Assembly: GCA_025526915.1 (NCBI GenBank)
Contig: JAHLKH010000150.1
Coordinates: 1-64,000 of the forward strand
DNA from: Entophlyctis helioformis
Lineage: Eukaryota; Chytridiomycota; Chytridiomycetes; Chytridiales; Chytriomycetaceae
Reading direction: 5' to 3'
DNA length: 64,000 bases
Shown here: positions 45,794-58,700 of the stretch, piece by piece
Position numbering within the stretch: position 1 is the stretch's first letter
Layout: every line of letters begins with the position of its first letter
The notes under the pieces: generated by a model
What the model saw: the letters and a program-made list of their open reading frames with translations, nothing else
What the model was told of the DNA's origin: nothing
Database searches by the model: none
Translations under genes and position numbers: made by a program

Positions 45794-45958
45794 ATGGCCA
45801 AACAAGCTGGGTTTTGGTTGGACCCATGTGTGCATACATGGTCGAGTTGTCGCATGAATTCATTCACCCAAACGAGGCTGGCCGAGGCACCTTGTTGCCC
45901 ACAGCGAACGGCTTTGCAAAAGATGTGTGGTGGAAAGCACGCAGCGCGCTTGAGAACG

Positions 45959-48900
45959 CTAGGCGAGGCTCTCAAAACACTTGAACGTGGCTGTGGTGAC
46001 GTCGTCGACGTGGCCTTCAGAGTTGACCTTGCGGACGCGGCCTGTGCGGTCGTAGTAGTTGATCACTGGCATGCTTGCCTCTTCAAACGTGACGAGGCGC
46101 TTTTTGATGCTTTCGATGTTGTCGTCTGCACGCCCACTTGTCTCACCCCGCTTGAGAAGGCGTCCAGTGAGGACCTCGTTTGAAGCCTCAAAGTAGAGCA
46201 CAAACGTGCATCGCCCGATCTTTGATTCAAACTGCCAGGCGAGCCGTAAGACGAACAAGTCAATCGCTTGTGCACACACTGTTCAGCCGTGACTAGACTC
46301 ATTGGGCCGACATACCAGATGAGCTTGCTCGATGGTGCGAGGGAATCCGTCGACAAGATAGCCGGGACAACCGCGCTGAGCTTCCATGGCACTCAGAAGC
46401 AAATCCATGGTAATTTCCTGCCATGCGCAATGCGATAACATAGGGATCAGTGGAAGCCAGCATGATATGCATGGCAGTCTCTGGCAGAAAATGACTTACA
46501 ACTGGAACCATTTTCCCTTCTTTCATGTCAGCCTCAAGCTTTGCGCCGAGCGGCGTGCCTTTCTTGACCTCATCTCGCAGCAAGTCGCCTGTGGATAAGT
46601 GTGCAAACTTGAGATGCTCCACAAGGCGATCGCATTGTGTGCCTTACAGTAGCAGGCGGTTTGAAGAGGGAAAAGTGTCAATCATTCAGGCGTTGCCTTG
46701 ATGCATGGAACAGGCAGTAGCCATACCTTTGCCACTGCCAGGGCCGCCCAGCACAAAGATGATGGTCTGACCGTCGAATGGCAGCTTCGTGTTAAGGTAG
46801 CTGAAGCAGGCCTTGCTGGTTTCAAAGACTTCGTCTGGAGTTGGAATTGACGAGATCTGCATGTGCGCACATGATCTGCAAGTCAGCAGCAGGCCTGCCA
46901 AAGCGAGCTGATGCAATCTGGAAATGCCTGCATATTCACCTTGATCGCAGCCTTTTTCAGGTCGTAGTAGTGGATGACTGGCATGCTTTCGGTTTGGTAC
47001 GTTACAAATCGTTGGCGAATGGTGTCAATCGTGTCGTCGGCCCGTCCACTTGTCTTGCCACGCTCCACCAGCCTCAGCTCAAGGACTTCAAGAGGACAGT
47101 GGTAAAACAGAATATGGTGGGGCTTTCCGACCTGCTCGTGCAAAGTCGCGTGAGTCCATGAACCAAACGCATGCACCATCATGTCTGACCGGCGACAGTC
47201 CGAACGCTCTTACCACTCTTTCAAACTCCAACGCTTGATCCATGGCACGCGGGAAGCCATCTGAACAATGCAATAGTCAAGCCCCCATACTACCAGCCAG
47301 TTGATAGCTCTGAAGCAAGAGTTCAGACCAATCAGCCCACTCACCAATAAGGAATCCTGGACTTGAAAAGTTGTTGATGATCTCGCGAACAAGGAGGTCC
47401 ATAACAATGTTCTGCATGGATGTGAGAAGAGCTTCATGCACAAGCTCGGCAGGATACCCATTTTGCTGCCACTTACAATTGGAGCCATGCCGCCTTCCTG
47501 CATGCATTTGGACACAAGCAGTCCGACAGGACTCTTGTTCTGGACCTCGCGACGGAGCAAATCGCCGGTTGAAATGTGAGTAAGGTTGAATGTCCTTGCG
47601 AGTCTTGCGCACTGTGTGCCTTTGCCTGCAGCACAAGCAGAAAACCATTACGGATATTAGAGCGTATAGGGATGCAATGGGAATAGACATTCTACATCGA
47701 CGAAACGAACATACCGGACCCAGGGCCACCTTTGTTGGATGCAGACCAGCATCGCGTTAGCGTGCACAGAACGTTGTGGCTCTGATCGCATGCAGCAAGC
47801 ACAGTGATTGCCTACCAAGTACAAACACAATGTTTGGATGGTGGAGAGGCTTTGGAGGGATGAAAACATGGCGCGCGTCGTTGTAGACAACATCAATCGG
47901 ACGCTCGGATGAGATCTGCCCGTGGATGGCGTCCGTGTAACATTTTTCAGTACAGCTGGTCGCAGTTTCCAAGAAAGCGGCATAGGCGATGATACCTCGA
48001 TGCACTTGCCCTTCTTCTTGTAGTAGTCAACGACCGGAAGGCTCTGGTCATTGAATGTAATGAAGCGCTTGCGTATGGTCTCGAGGTTGTCGTCTGCGCG
48101 GCCACTTGTTTTGCCACGCTCAAGCAGGCGGCTCTCAAGAACCTCCAGACTGCATTGGAACGCAACCACAACACGGCAAGGCCCAATCTTGAGATGTGCC
48201 CTGCACGTCAGCGTACATGCATAAACAGCAGGATGGCAACGTTTGCTGCATCTGCAACACTGGACATACCGTTCGCTCAAATTCAATTGCCTGATCCATG
48301 GCGCGAGGAAATCCGTCTAAAGCAGAACGTCTCAGCTGGAAGACATCGATCGCACAAGGCAGGAGAGCGGCAGCTTACCGATCAGGAACCCAGGAGAATT
48401 GATACTGCGTTCAATCTCGTTTCGAAGCAGCGTCAACATCAGCTCCTGCGAGACTGGCTGTTAGATCAAGGCACGTCGGAACAAGACAAGTCACACGCAA
48501 GACCAAAGGCACTTGCCATTGGGACGATTCGTCCCTCCTTCATGAGATCCGATGCAACCTTGCCGATCTCGCTCATCTTTTCGACTTCTGCGCGGAGGAG
48601 GTCCCCAGTCGACAAGTGCGTAAGCTTGAATTCTTTCGCCAAGCGCTCGCACTGTGTGCCTTTGCCTGGAGAGTCAAAGTGTCAGTCTGCACCCCTCTGA
48701 AGCGTCCCTCTGAAGCATCCAATCGATGGAGTTACCCGATCCAGGCCCGCCTGTGCAAGTGTTGATAGGATTGGTGCCGTGGTGTTAGATGGCGCAAAAC
48801 GGTGGCACAGGGGTTGGTGGGCCATCTCAGCAATGCCGCGCAGTGGCTGGTACGTACCCAGGACAAACACAATGTTTGGGTGGTAAAGCAGGTGCTCGCC

Positions 48901-50670
48901 AAAGTGCTTTCTGGCCTCCTCGTAGACCTCGTCCGCCGGAGGCTCAGAGGAGATCTGGGCGATGGCAGTGTGTCCACAGCCGGTTTCAAATCGCATGGAG
49001 CAAGCAGCATGGATTGGTCAGCGGCAGACGACTCCGGCTCCAAACAAAAGGCACTCACTTTGATGCACCTGCCGAGACGCATAAAGTGCTCAACGACAGG
49101 ATAGCTGGCATCGGTGAACGTCTTGAAGCGCTTTTTGATTGTCTCCATGTTATCGTCGGCCCGTCCGCTCGTCTTGCCTCGCTCCAGTAAACGCTGCTCG
49201 AGAACGGCCTCTTGGCAATCAAAGAACAGGACAAACTTGCATTTGGCGACCTGACGATGCGATGCGATGCGATGCGTTGCGATGAGATGCGATGAGATGC
49301 GTTGCGTTGCGATCCAGGATGGATGCAGATCCCCCACGAGGCAAATTCAGTTGCTCCAATCGAAAAGCTAAACCTGTGGCGGTGCAGCGGCCGCCAGCGT
49401 CAGGCAAGAAAACAAACCTGGTCCTCGAAGGCAATCGCCTGGTCAAGCTGGCGCGGGAAGCCGTCGACAAGAAAACCATCGCACTCGCCAACTCGCTCCA
49501 TTGCCGACCGAAGCAATCGCAGAGTGACATTCTGTACCATTAAGGGAAGAACCGCATTGCTCAGCAAAACGAACAGGGCAGCATGTGCAATGAGCCGGAG
49601 CATCATGCTTACCATGGGGACAATCTTGCCCTCCTTCATCAGGACGTTGAGCTGCTTGCCAAGCTCAGAACCAGTCGCCACCTCTTCACGCAGCAAGTCT
49701 CCCGCCGACAGGTGGGCATAGTTGAATTCCTTTGCAAGGCGAACGCACTGCGTTCCTTTGCCTAGCAGTAACCGAGTCAGTCAGGCACATTCCATTCCTG
49801 CACGGCTTCGGCGTGTGTGACGACATACCACTTCCTGGACCACCTATACCGGCGATCAGCCAGGCAAGCAGTGTGAGCAACTGGCAATGCTGCAAAGCGT
49901 GCGAATGATACCAGCCAAAGACAGCAGAAACGGCATTGCTTGGATAGCACAGCAGCTCGGCACTCACCAAGGACAAACACGATGTTGCTCCATGCGCGAC
50001 CCCTGTGCTGTCTTTGTGCGACGGACGCGCCGGAGCTGGCCACCTGTGGAAGTGGTGCTCCGCGAAGAGCGCCTTCCGTCGCATTTTGGCCCATCGAGGC
50101 AGCGTGTGATATGGGTGGCAGCATGGTCGTGCTGCGTTTTGACATGCTCCCCCTGCGAGGCGCATCTGCTGCTATTGCGCCGCTCATCATAGCCGAGCCA
50201 TTCCCAGCGGGAATGGAGGGCAGCCCGACAACTTGGTTCAGTTTCTTGCGCACAACAATCGAGTCCCGCTTGTGGCTGTAGGACGGTCTTTGGATTGGGG
50301 GGAGGAAGGTGTCCCATCTGAGCTTTGCCTTGGCAGCGAGCAGCTCGTTGGCCCTGATCTTTTGAATGCAGTCTTCCATAAAGGCGAGCGGATCCTCAGG
50401 CTTGTTGTAGGTGATGCCTGTCATGATGCTCTGCCATTTGTCATTGCCATCGTGTCAGCCCACACACCGTTACGAGATTTGGCCAGTGCACCCAGCTCAT
50501 TACTGAACACGAATGCCATGGCAGCCGATGCTCTGTTGACTGTGATAAACACAAATGACCAGCACCGTCTGCTGTCAGCCTACCTCGAACACATCCCTGA
50601 TACGCTCTCGCTCAAAGTACTCTCGCGACTCGTTGGTGATCTCCTCGTCAATGAATCTGGTAATACTCAT
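45959..50670 (-). CDS. Four-domain adenylate kinase with AK5-like N-terminus
   Basis: The protein carries an AK5-like N-terminal segment (MSITRFIDEEITNESREYFE, then ITYNKPEDPLAFMEDCIQKI) and four tandem nucleoside monophosphate kinase domains. Each has FVLGGPGSGKGTQC (P-loop), an HLS(T/A)GDLLR block, DGFPR where visible, ERGKTSGRADDN (ERGETSGRADDN in the last) and a linker QISS..P.DEVY. The SGRADDN block is AK1-like (ATP + AMP to 2 ADP). Domains run roughly 50.0-49.05, 48.95-48.0, 47.9-46.95 and 46.9-45.96 kb. In domains 1-3 the P-loop core sits on a separate 15-nt exon. Domain 4 lacks that intron pair. More than fifteen introns occur, one with a GCGAT-type repeat. Multi-AK proteins of this kind are usually axonemal, so a zoospore flagellum role is inferred. 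The stop is 45959-45961; the gene is tandem behind SEC5, 75 bp away. Confidence 0.85.
47715..47729 (-). other. 15-nt P-loop exon of adenylate kinase domain 3
   Basis: Acceptor ...caacaaag precedes this 15-base exon and donor gtatgttcg follows it. It joins CTT-G to GC-AAA and encodes the GGPGS core of GGPGSGKGTQC in phase 1 on both sides. Confidence 0.8.
48736..48750 (-). other. 15-nt P-loop exon of adenylate kinase domain 2
   Basis: Flanked by acceptor ...cttgcacag and donor gtaactcc, this exon has the same length and phase as those of domains 1 and 3 and supplies GGPGS of the Walker A loop. Confidence 0.8.
49254..49314. repeat. GCGAT-type pentanucleotide repeat in an adenylate kinase intron
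   Basis: Imperfect GATGC/GTTGC/GAGAT units run through an intron between domains 1 and 2 of the adenylate kinase gene. Confidence 0.8.
49829..49843 (-). other. 15-nt P-loop exon of adenylate kinase domain 1
   Basis: Flanked by acceptor ...ggtatag and donor gtatgtcg, this exon has the same length and phase as those of domains 2 and 3. Confidence 0.8.
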
Positions 50671-50745
50671 AATGCAAGCGAGGTCTATTATGGGAAAGCT
50701 TCAAAATGAATGTATTCGAAATCAGAACGGCTCAATGCTTCCATC

Positions 50746-53700
50746 TCAATCGTAATCATCGTTGCGCAATGCGTTCGAGCGCTTTTCCACGATACCCTCG
50801 CGGAAGCACTGGAACTGGACACCGGTTGACTTCTTGGCGTGATCAAGAGACATCTTGACACGATGCAGCATGTCGTTGTGCACAGCTGCAGCTATTTCAG
50901 CATTGATGGTGCTCCGCTCAATCGAGTCGTAAACCATTGCAATCAACGACGCTGTCTGCTGCGTTTCATACGTCTTGAGAGTGTCGTACAGGAACTCGGT
51001 CTCTACCGTAGCCTGTACAATCGCAGAGGGTAGTCTCAACAAACGAGCCATCCAGAGTAGCATAACAAGCGTCCGGTGTTGATAGTAGACCTCCAACAGC
51101 TTACCTGCAGCATGCCACCGGTGCTAAACTTATCGACGGAACGGTATGCCATCAAGAGTCCACCAGCAAGTGAATGCAGCATCTCCGTCATGACCCGTCT
51201 GACAAGCAGCTTCGATACATCGCTGATCGATGCATGGACCAAGACAAGATGCAGCAAAATTCGGTAGCAGTACTGTCGCACGTCTGGATCGGTGCACAGA
51301 TGGATGGATAGCAAATAGATAAGTACACCAAAAGTGGAAATGCAGATCGGCAAACAGACTGACCTTGCGGCTTGCCTACACTTGCCCAATCCAGTCCAGA
51401 AAACAAAATGCCCGATTGCAGAAGTTTTTGCAGCGTCATCGTTTGACGTCTGACATAGTTTTGAATCAAAAGGTTGTCGAGGTAGTCGACAGTGTCGTAA
51501 AGATTCTGTGCAGAGATTGTTGATTGCATCCATAACGGTGAGACGGCGAGCATTGAGATTAGCGTACATTGATTCCATACCTTGATGTCCGACGATGCTT
51601 GGACTTGCATCTTTGTCTCAAAGAGAGCCGACAGGTTGCGAATCGAAACACCCTTCATGTACGCCAGGTTTCCAAGAACAACAAAGCAGCGCGATTCCTG
51701 TGCAGTACACGACAAGTCAATAGAAAGAAGAATGATGTATGCCAACATACGAAAGCGGCTAATACACACAACGTTATTCTCGCGCAGCTTTCTATCCAGG
51801 TTCACTTTGAGCATAGTGTCCCCGAAAAAGAGGATACTTGAATCCTTTGTCGTTTGGCTGCCGATACCTGCCCAAGGTTCTTGGCCAGCTACTCCGTCGT
51901 CCTCAGCCGATAAGCCGTCTTCGATTTCACTTTGACGATAGTGAGTCGCAAGCCACTGGAGTCCGTCCAGGAACAGATACTGGGACTCGAAAAACGCAAA
52001 CCGAATGTTGTCCAACGAATTCATACGAAGCGCGATGATTGAGCTGCTTGGGTTGTATCCGCGGCTGGACATTGGCGTGGCGGCTGTGGTTGTCATTGGC
52101 CCCTCGTCCAATGCTGACGGCGGACAAAGTATCACCGAGTGAATGTATCCAAGCACTCGCACAACAAACTTGTTCAGACGATGGAAGAGTTTGACCATGG
52201 TGGTGGACTCGTTCGAGACAGACGCCGTGTGTGTAGCCGTCAACGCAGTATTGGCCTCGTAAGTCCAATCCTCATACACATGAAAGATGGCGCTAGCTGT
52301 GATATGGTTGATTGAACAGGTCGCATGTCAGAAAATCTCACACTCAAAGAAACCCGTACACGGCGCAGCTCCGTGACTTACTTGTGAGCCATGCTTCGCA
52401 AATACTTTCGACGACCCGCGATTGGACGTGGACGAGCGCAAAGGAGAGTCCAAGCAGGAGTGACTCTTCTTGCGCAAGGAATCCAATGGCCCTAATTTCA
52501 CCGTACATCTGACCAAAAACAGATGCAATCTTTGTCGCATAGTGCGCGGCGACAAGAGGATGTGCAATCAAGAAGACCAGTCTCGCAGGCTTAAATGGGA
52601 CATCCGCAATGTCCAAGCCGCTATCAAGCAGCTCATTGGAAGCATCTTCGGTGTCGTTTGATGCCATTCCAGGTGATTCGTCTGCCTGCGCTGCATCAGG
52701 ATATGTCGAACTGTTGATGCTCGTCGGATTGCCAGAACGAACAGATGTTGCCCGACGTGCAATGACCGAGAACCGAAGTGCAGCATCACGTGCGGGAGGT
52801 CGTCCTAGTGGCTCCTTCCCAAGGAAACCGTTGATGTCCGTAAACGTAAAGCGAAGGCCAAATGCGTCCGTCAATATACTGGATACGAGTTTGAAAATAT
52901 TGGAAATCATGTGCTGCACCCGGGACGCTCTGCGATTAAGCTCGGTTTTCTTGTTGCTATCAGCAATCTTGACCTGGCCAGTCAGTGCGATGCGCAAATA
53001 GTCAGCAGCTGAATGCCGAAACCGTAAATGCATCCAAACCACTGACTTTGTGAAGCTTGCCCTCGACATACGTCTTGCATATCTTGCAGATATCTGGCAA
53101 GCGGCTACACAGTACAGAACAAAGCTCTTGAACGAATCGCAACGTGAGCTTCCACGCCTGCGCATCCGTGTTGAACCCTGACAAGTGTGATGTGGGGCTC
53201 AGTATGATGCACACCTTCGAGATGGTGTATATGGACGCATCGCATTTAACTCACGGAACAAGTGCTCAAAGTTTTGTGACGAAACGCACGCAAGGCCCTT
53301 CTTCAGCTCATATGGTTGCAGAAGGTCAGTGCGGCGATGATCTTGTCTGGCCACGTCAGAATTCATGACGGCTGGGTCTTGGGGCTTGGCGGTTGATTTG
53401 CGGCGCTCTGCATCAATCGCTGAAGTCCTTGGTGCATCTTGGACATCAGCACTTGCCACGCCACTTGTGGGGCTTGAGTCTGGTTCCGATACAACGACAG
53501 ATACTGTTGTTGCTGTCTGAGGACTTTGACGCACACCTTCTGACGTTGACAGAACAGCTGTTTGTTATGAATGTAGGAGCACGTTAGCTGTGAAAGGACA
53601 TCGATGGTGAGAATTGCGTTGACAATGGTCTTACTATCCAGCTTCAAAATGTAAGTCTTGTAGCATTCCTTCAGTCTGTTGGCCAGCCAAATGTATTGGC

Positions 53701-55611
53701 TTTCAAGGAAGCACCATGCCGGGCTGCGCTCTGCGTCGAGGTCGACCAAGTACCTTGAAGCAGCGAGTCAGATGCTGTTGTTACTGCTGCGCTGGTGATG
53801 TGCACATACCCAATAATCTTTTCTTGAGCTTCGAGAGAGTGCGACGGGTCTCCGAGTTTGACAAACAGCTCATCACGCAATCTTGTAACAATCTGATCGA
53901 CTTCTGCCCAGACCTTGTCAAACACTGCCCGGTGAGTTTTTGGGAGTAGTCCCGCCGAGTCTTTTGGCTCCTTCTTTGTGTCTTGCCGCGTTACGTCTTT
54001 TCCCGTCGATATCTCTTCGCCAATGATGACGACATCAAATACTTGCCCTTTTTGTAATCTCGCACCGCACCATCATACTTGCTCTGCATTTGTGCAAGCG
54101 GCAAAGGCGGTTAACCAATCTCCAGCTTCCGCTTCAACAATCTGCCGCAATAACCTGTACCTTCTTTATCTGGTCAGATACAGAGCTTGGAAGGTTAAAG
54201 AAAAACTTCCATCCTTCGAGGATGCTGAGGGCAATCCGAATCTTGTCGCCATTCGATCGCCTGCCAAGCACGGGTCCGTAGAGCTTATTGGCATTGATCT
54301 CGAGGTCTGTGGATCGGTAGATGAGAGTCATGTGCAAGAGTCAACATTCAATAGGTGCTGTCTGCACTTACTGTCAAGCGCTTTCGCAAACGGCGCAATG
54401 CCGTACTCTGACGACGATATCAAGTTCTTTTGGCGCATTTCTCGATAGAATGCTGTTCAAGAGCACGTATTAAAAACTTAACCAGCAGCTCAGACACTTC
54501 AAGCGAAGCCCATATCTCTTACAATCGATGGTTGTCTTAGCATTCACAAACTTTGCAAAATGCTTCTTGACCAGGCCCTTGATCACCTCATCTCGCTGCT
54601 CGATAGCCACTTTAAGACGAGATGCACCCTGCTCAAGCTCCTTGTACGATGCTTGCTTATGCACTTCGCGCAGAAAATAGGCTGCATCAAAATGCTTATC
54701 GCTGATGAATATCGAGCGCTCTGACGCTACATAAATCACAAGGTCAGTAGCAATTCACTATCGAGTTTGCTGCAAGGGCTTACAATCAGTTGTGGGTTTG
54801 GTCGATTCACGCCTCTTTCCGCGTCTGTCGACATCACCTTGTCAGCTTTGCAGCTTTGGTAAAGCCAGCACTTTTGTATTCTACCTCAGAATTGAGTCTC
54901 TGATTCCAAGGGGGTCGGTTGTGTCGAGCTGCAAGCCACTTGAAGCATCTTGCCCCAGTGTCGCCTTTAGTGGTGTCGACGCTGCTGATCCTCCTCCGTT
55001 GCCTCCCTGAGAGTTCAGTTTTGCGGATCTCGCATTCAAGCTCTGTGCCATCAGTCCTGGCAGCTCTACCCATTTCTGGGGGAAGAGAGTGTCCAAGCCA
55101 TAAAAGTCAAGCACTGGCAGCGTTCGCACGGCAGGTTTGTTGTTAAGGCACGAGTAAGATTTTCTAAAGCCTTGTTGAAAGCGCTGCCAAGCCAGCATTC
55201 GTACCTGCAGATTGCTCGTCGGCACTCCATTTGCTTGTATCTCCCGAGCTTTTGATGCCGCCTTTCTTTTGGCTGGAAGCATCGACGGCGTCGTCATTGT
55301 CATCGTCATCGTCGTCGTCATCGTCGCCGTCGTCGTCATCGTCGTCGCCATCATCTGCCTCTTCTTCTGGCTGGGTGTCTTGGCGCGTTCAAACCATTAT
55401 CGGTTTTGCCAGGTCAGGCCATGCCTGGTCGGGCCAGGTCATGTCAACTGGGCAACACGCATCCAAGCTTACTGATGGCGCGGGAAGGCACTATTTGCTG
55501 CTTGAGTTTGCTGCCCGTGGAAGGCTGGGCCTTTGCAGTCATGCCTGCCGTTTGTACTCGACTGAGCGTGCTGGCCGCGCTCCCTCCCTTCTTGGCTGCC
55601 GTGTCGGCCAT
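50746..55611 (-). CDS. SEC5: Exocyst complex subunit Sec5 (EXOC2)
   Basis: Sec5 is a tethering subunit of the exocyst for exocytic vesicles. The start at 55611 (MADTAAKKGGSAASTLSRVQ) joins in phase, via donor gtaagctt and acceptor gccaag, to an acidic poly-Asp exon, then to VLDFYGLDTLFPQKWVELPG and TDPLGIRDSILR. Family blocks follow: FDAAYFLREVHKQASYKELE, QRDEVIKGLVKKHFAKFVNA, YGPVLGRRSNGDKIRIALSI with LEGWKFFFNLPSSV, VWAEVDQIVTRLRDELFVKL, WCFLESQYIWLANRLKECYK and a C-terminal helical bundle ending SNALRNDDYD. The poly-Asp run is encoded by GAC/GAT repeats (about 55290-55350). A second frame through this repeat begins MMATTMTTT but cannot splice to VLDFYGLDTLFP in phase, so it was not used. 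The gene is divergent from the HutD-AstE gene by 110 bp. Confidence 0.87.
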
Positions 55612-55720
55612 TTTGTTGTCTCTGTCTTTGGCTGTTTGCAGTCAAGGTCAGTCGCGACGAACGCGACGCGGCCAGATCTGGGCCGGTGAAGTCCGACGCT
55701 GACTTTCCCCTCATCCTTCA

Positions 55721-58700
55721 ATGAGCACGGCAATGGACCAAAAGCCAGGCGCCGTTGCGTCGCCCATCGAGCCGCTTCCTGATGCCAGCAAGCACCTTTC
55801 GACCCCGGCACCATACTCGCTCTCACAGAGGACCAACTCGCTCGGCTCTGAGTTGTCTGCACCCGACCTTCCTCCCAAGATTCAGGCAAGTGCCACCGCT
55901 CCTCTGGCCACCCATGCCGATGGACGGGTGTGCATGACAGACAGCTCGCCGTGATGCTGTCCTTTACAGCAAGCAGCTTGCATGCATGCGTACATGTACC
56001 CCCTGTTGCTGTGTTCACGCCACCATGCTTCCCCTGGCGTGCCACCATCGCAGACTCGAAGTGACCAACCGTTTCCCCTGCACGTGCTGCTGCCGCACAT
56101 TGTCAACGGTCTTTGGTTTGGTTGGCAGGTCATTAAGAGCGAGGACTACACCCGCATGCCATGGAAGAACGGTGTTGGCGAGACCATTGAGATCGCAATC
56201 CATCCATCCAACCGCAACTTCCGCAAAGACGCATTCATCTGGCGCCTGTCGTTGTCAGAAGTCCGCGATTCGTGCTCGTTCTCGTTGTTCCCAGGCTACG
56301 ATATCTGGCTGTTCATGCTGCCAGAAAGCGCTGCAAGCGTTCCTCTCCGTGGAAACCTCTCCGCTCCAGCCTTCCTGCACCACAATGACCATGTCACTCC
56401 CATTGCGATCAAGCCGCTCGTACCATACACGTACCGTGGCGAGTGGCCAACGACTTGCACCATGAACGTGTCGCCGCTGAAGCATCTGACGTTCATCGCC
56501 AACCGCCGACTCGCCAAGGTCTCCATGAGCCTGGAGACAATCTGCGAAAATGCCATCGGCGACGACGGCGTTTGCGACACGGACGCCAGCGAAATCGACG
56601 ATGTCGCCCTTGGCGTTGCGGACGATACCAGCCAGCCGACCGAGCCTACCGCGCAGCTGGAGGCCAACGCTGCTGATCCCAAGGCAACAACTGACCATGC
56701 GACCAAGCAGTCGTTGTCGTCATCTTCATCATACAGCAAGCTGCTGCTTGGCAACTTTACGATTCTGTATGTTGTCAGTGGATCCATCAGGGTCACTGTG
56801 GAGGGTGACAGCCAGCCGCGCATTGTTCATCAGGGTCAAACGCTTCTATGTGAACGCGACGACGAGTGCGCACCGACCGATCTCAAGATGACGCCAATCA
56901 TTCATGCACAGCATGCTGCCAGCGCAAACTCAACCAAGAGCGCTGTCCAGCGAGAAGGGCTCTGCATCGATGGCAGCAGCATTGCGACGAGTACAAAGGC
57001 AGATGGCGAGCTTAAAGGTACCCTTGCTTGTCGGGATGGCTGATGCTCACAACGAGTGCCGAACTTCATGAGCAGTCTGGTGGAACTGACTCATCATGTT
57101 TGACCATCTTGGGTTAGCCAACCACGACGCGACAGTCTTGATCATCCACGTGCATCTTGTTCCAACGGATCGCCAGGGAAGCTACATCTTGGACTCACCC
57201 ACGACGAACCCGACGCCTGCGCAGGCCCCAGGCACTGCACTCCCGCCCATGCCGGCTGCCGTGGCTTCTGTCACTCAATCGCAGACAGCGTCTCAGCCTC
57301 AGTCGTCTGTGGCCCAGCATCCTCAACGGCTTCGTGGACGTGCAGGCTCCATCATTGTCTATGACGATCAGCCCATGTGGACACTGCCCAAGGAGATGGA
57401 GAGACAGATGACTCTGTCCGATGTTGGGTCTCCGCCCCTTGGCCCGAATCTGACAACCAAGTACTGGGAGTCTGCCCATCACTACCGCCCTCCACTGTTT
57501 TCGTCTCGCTACCAAAACGAAAGCGAAGTGCCGCCTCCGATTGTGCGCGATAGTCTCGTCATTGAAGAGTTCCCACAAGGCAAGATCAGCACTGCTTGGA
57601 TCAATATGGTCAAGCAAGGCCTATCCGAGTGGATCCGCGTGCCCGTGATCATTGCGCGCGGAACAGAGCCAGGGTAGGGGGTTTGCTTTGTCAGGCACAT
57701 CAGGCATGCCAAAGCGACCCGCGTTGTGTTACTGCGACTAATTCGAATGCACTGTGCCCGCAAATCACCAACATTGCCACTGATGTGCTATCCAGCCCCG
57801 TTGTGAGTGCCTGCACCATTGTGATGATCGGCCAGGTCTTTATGCAATGCAATGCCATGCACACTTCTGACCCCGTTTCGTTTGTCTGTTCTCTCAGGTT
57901 GGCATCACGGCTGTCGTCCATGGCAACGAGCTCAATGGTGTTCCGTGCATTCATCGCGTTATTACAGACATTGATGTGCGCAAGCTCAAGGGAACAGTCG
58001 TTGCCGTTCCTTGCGTCAACGTGCCCGGCTATTTGCGCTTTACACGCGAGTTTTCTGACGGTCGCGATCTCAACCGTCTTTTCCCTGGCCAAGAGCACGG
58101 CACGGCATCGCAGGTCTACAACCACAACCTTGTTGTCAAGATCATTAATCACTTCAACTACTTGATTGATCTGCACACTGCAAGCTTCGGACGCGTGAAC
58201 TCGTACTACGTCCGTGCTGACATGAACGATCCCGTATCGGCCATGCTAGCCAAGCTGCAGCAGCCACAGATCATCTTGCACAATAGCGGCCAAGATGGTA
58301 AGCAGTTCAATGATTGCTTTCTTGACCGCGTCCTGTGACCGTGTTCAGGTCTGGCAGCGTTGTTCGAGAGTGTCTTGACTGGGCCAATCTGCTGCTGCTC
58401 TCAAAGATGGCGTTGCATTGATGAGAGATCGCTGCTGACCCGTTTCCTTTTCCACAACTATCGTTCTATTCATTGTGATTTAATCAAGGCACACTCCGCT
58501 CGGCAGCGAGTGCCCGTGGCGTAAAATCGATCACGGTCGAGATTGGCAATCCTCAGCTGCTCCAGAATCAGTTTGTGCAATGGTCGTACCTTGGCGTAAT
58601 GCGCATCCTTGCGTATCTCAACATGTTCACGGCCGAGGAGGAAGAGCCTACAACGCCTCAGCCAAACACCATCCTTTGTTCCAAGGGATTCTGGATTTAC

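Noticed and set aside
55290..55354. Sec5 start at MMATTMTTT in the GAC/ATG repeat frame
   Set aside because: That frame cannot join in phase to the conserved VLDFYGLDTLFPQKW. The poly-Asp frame with an upstream exon starting at 55611 fits both phase and the family's acidic N-terminus.
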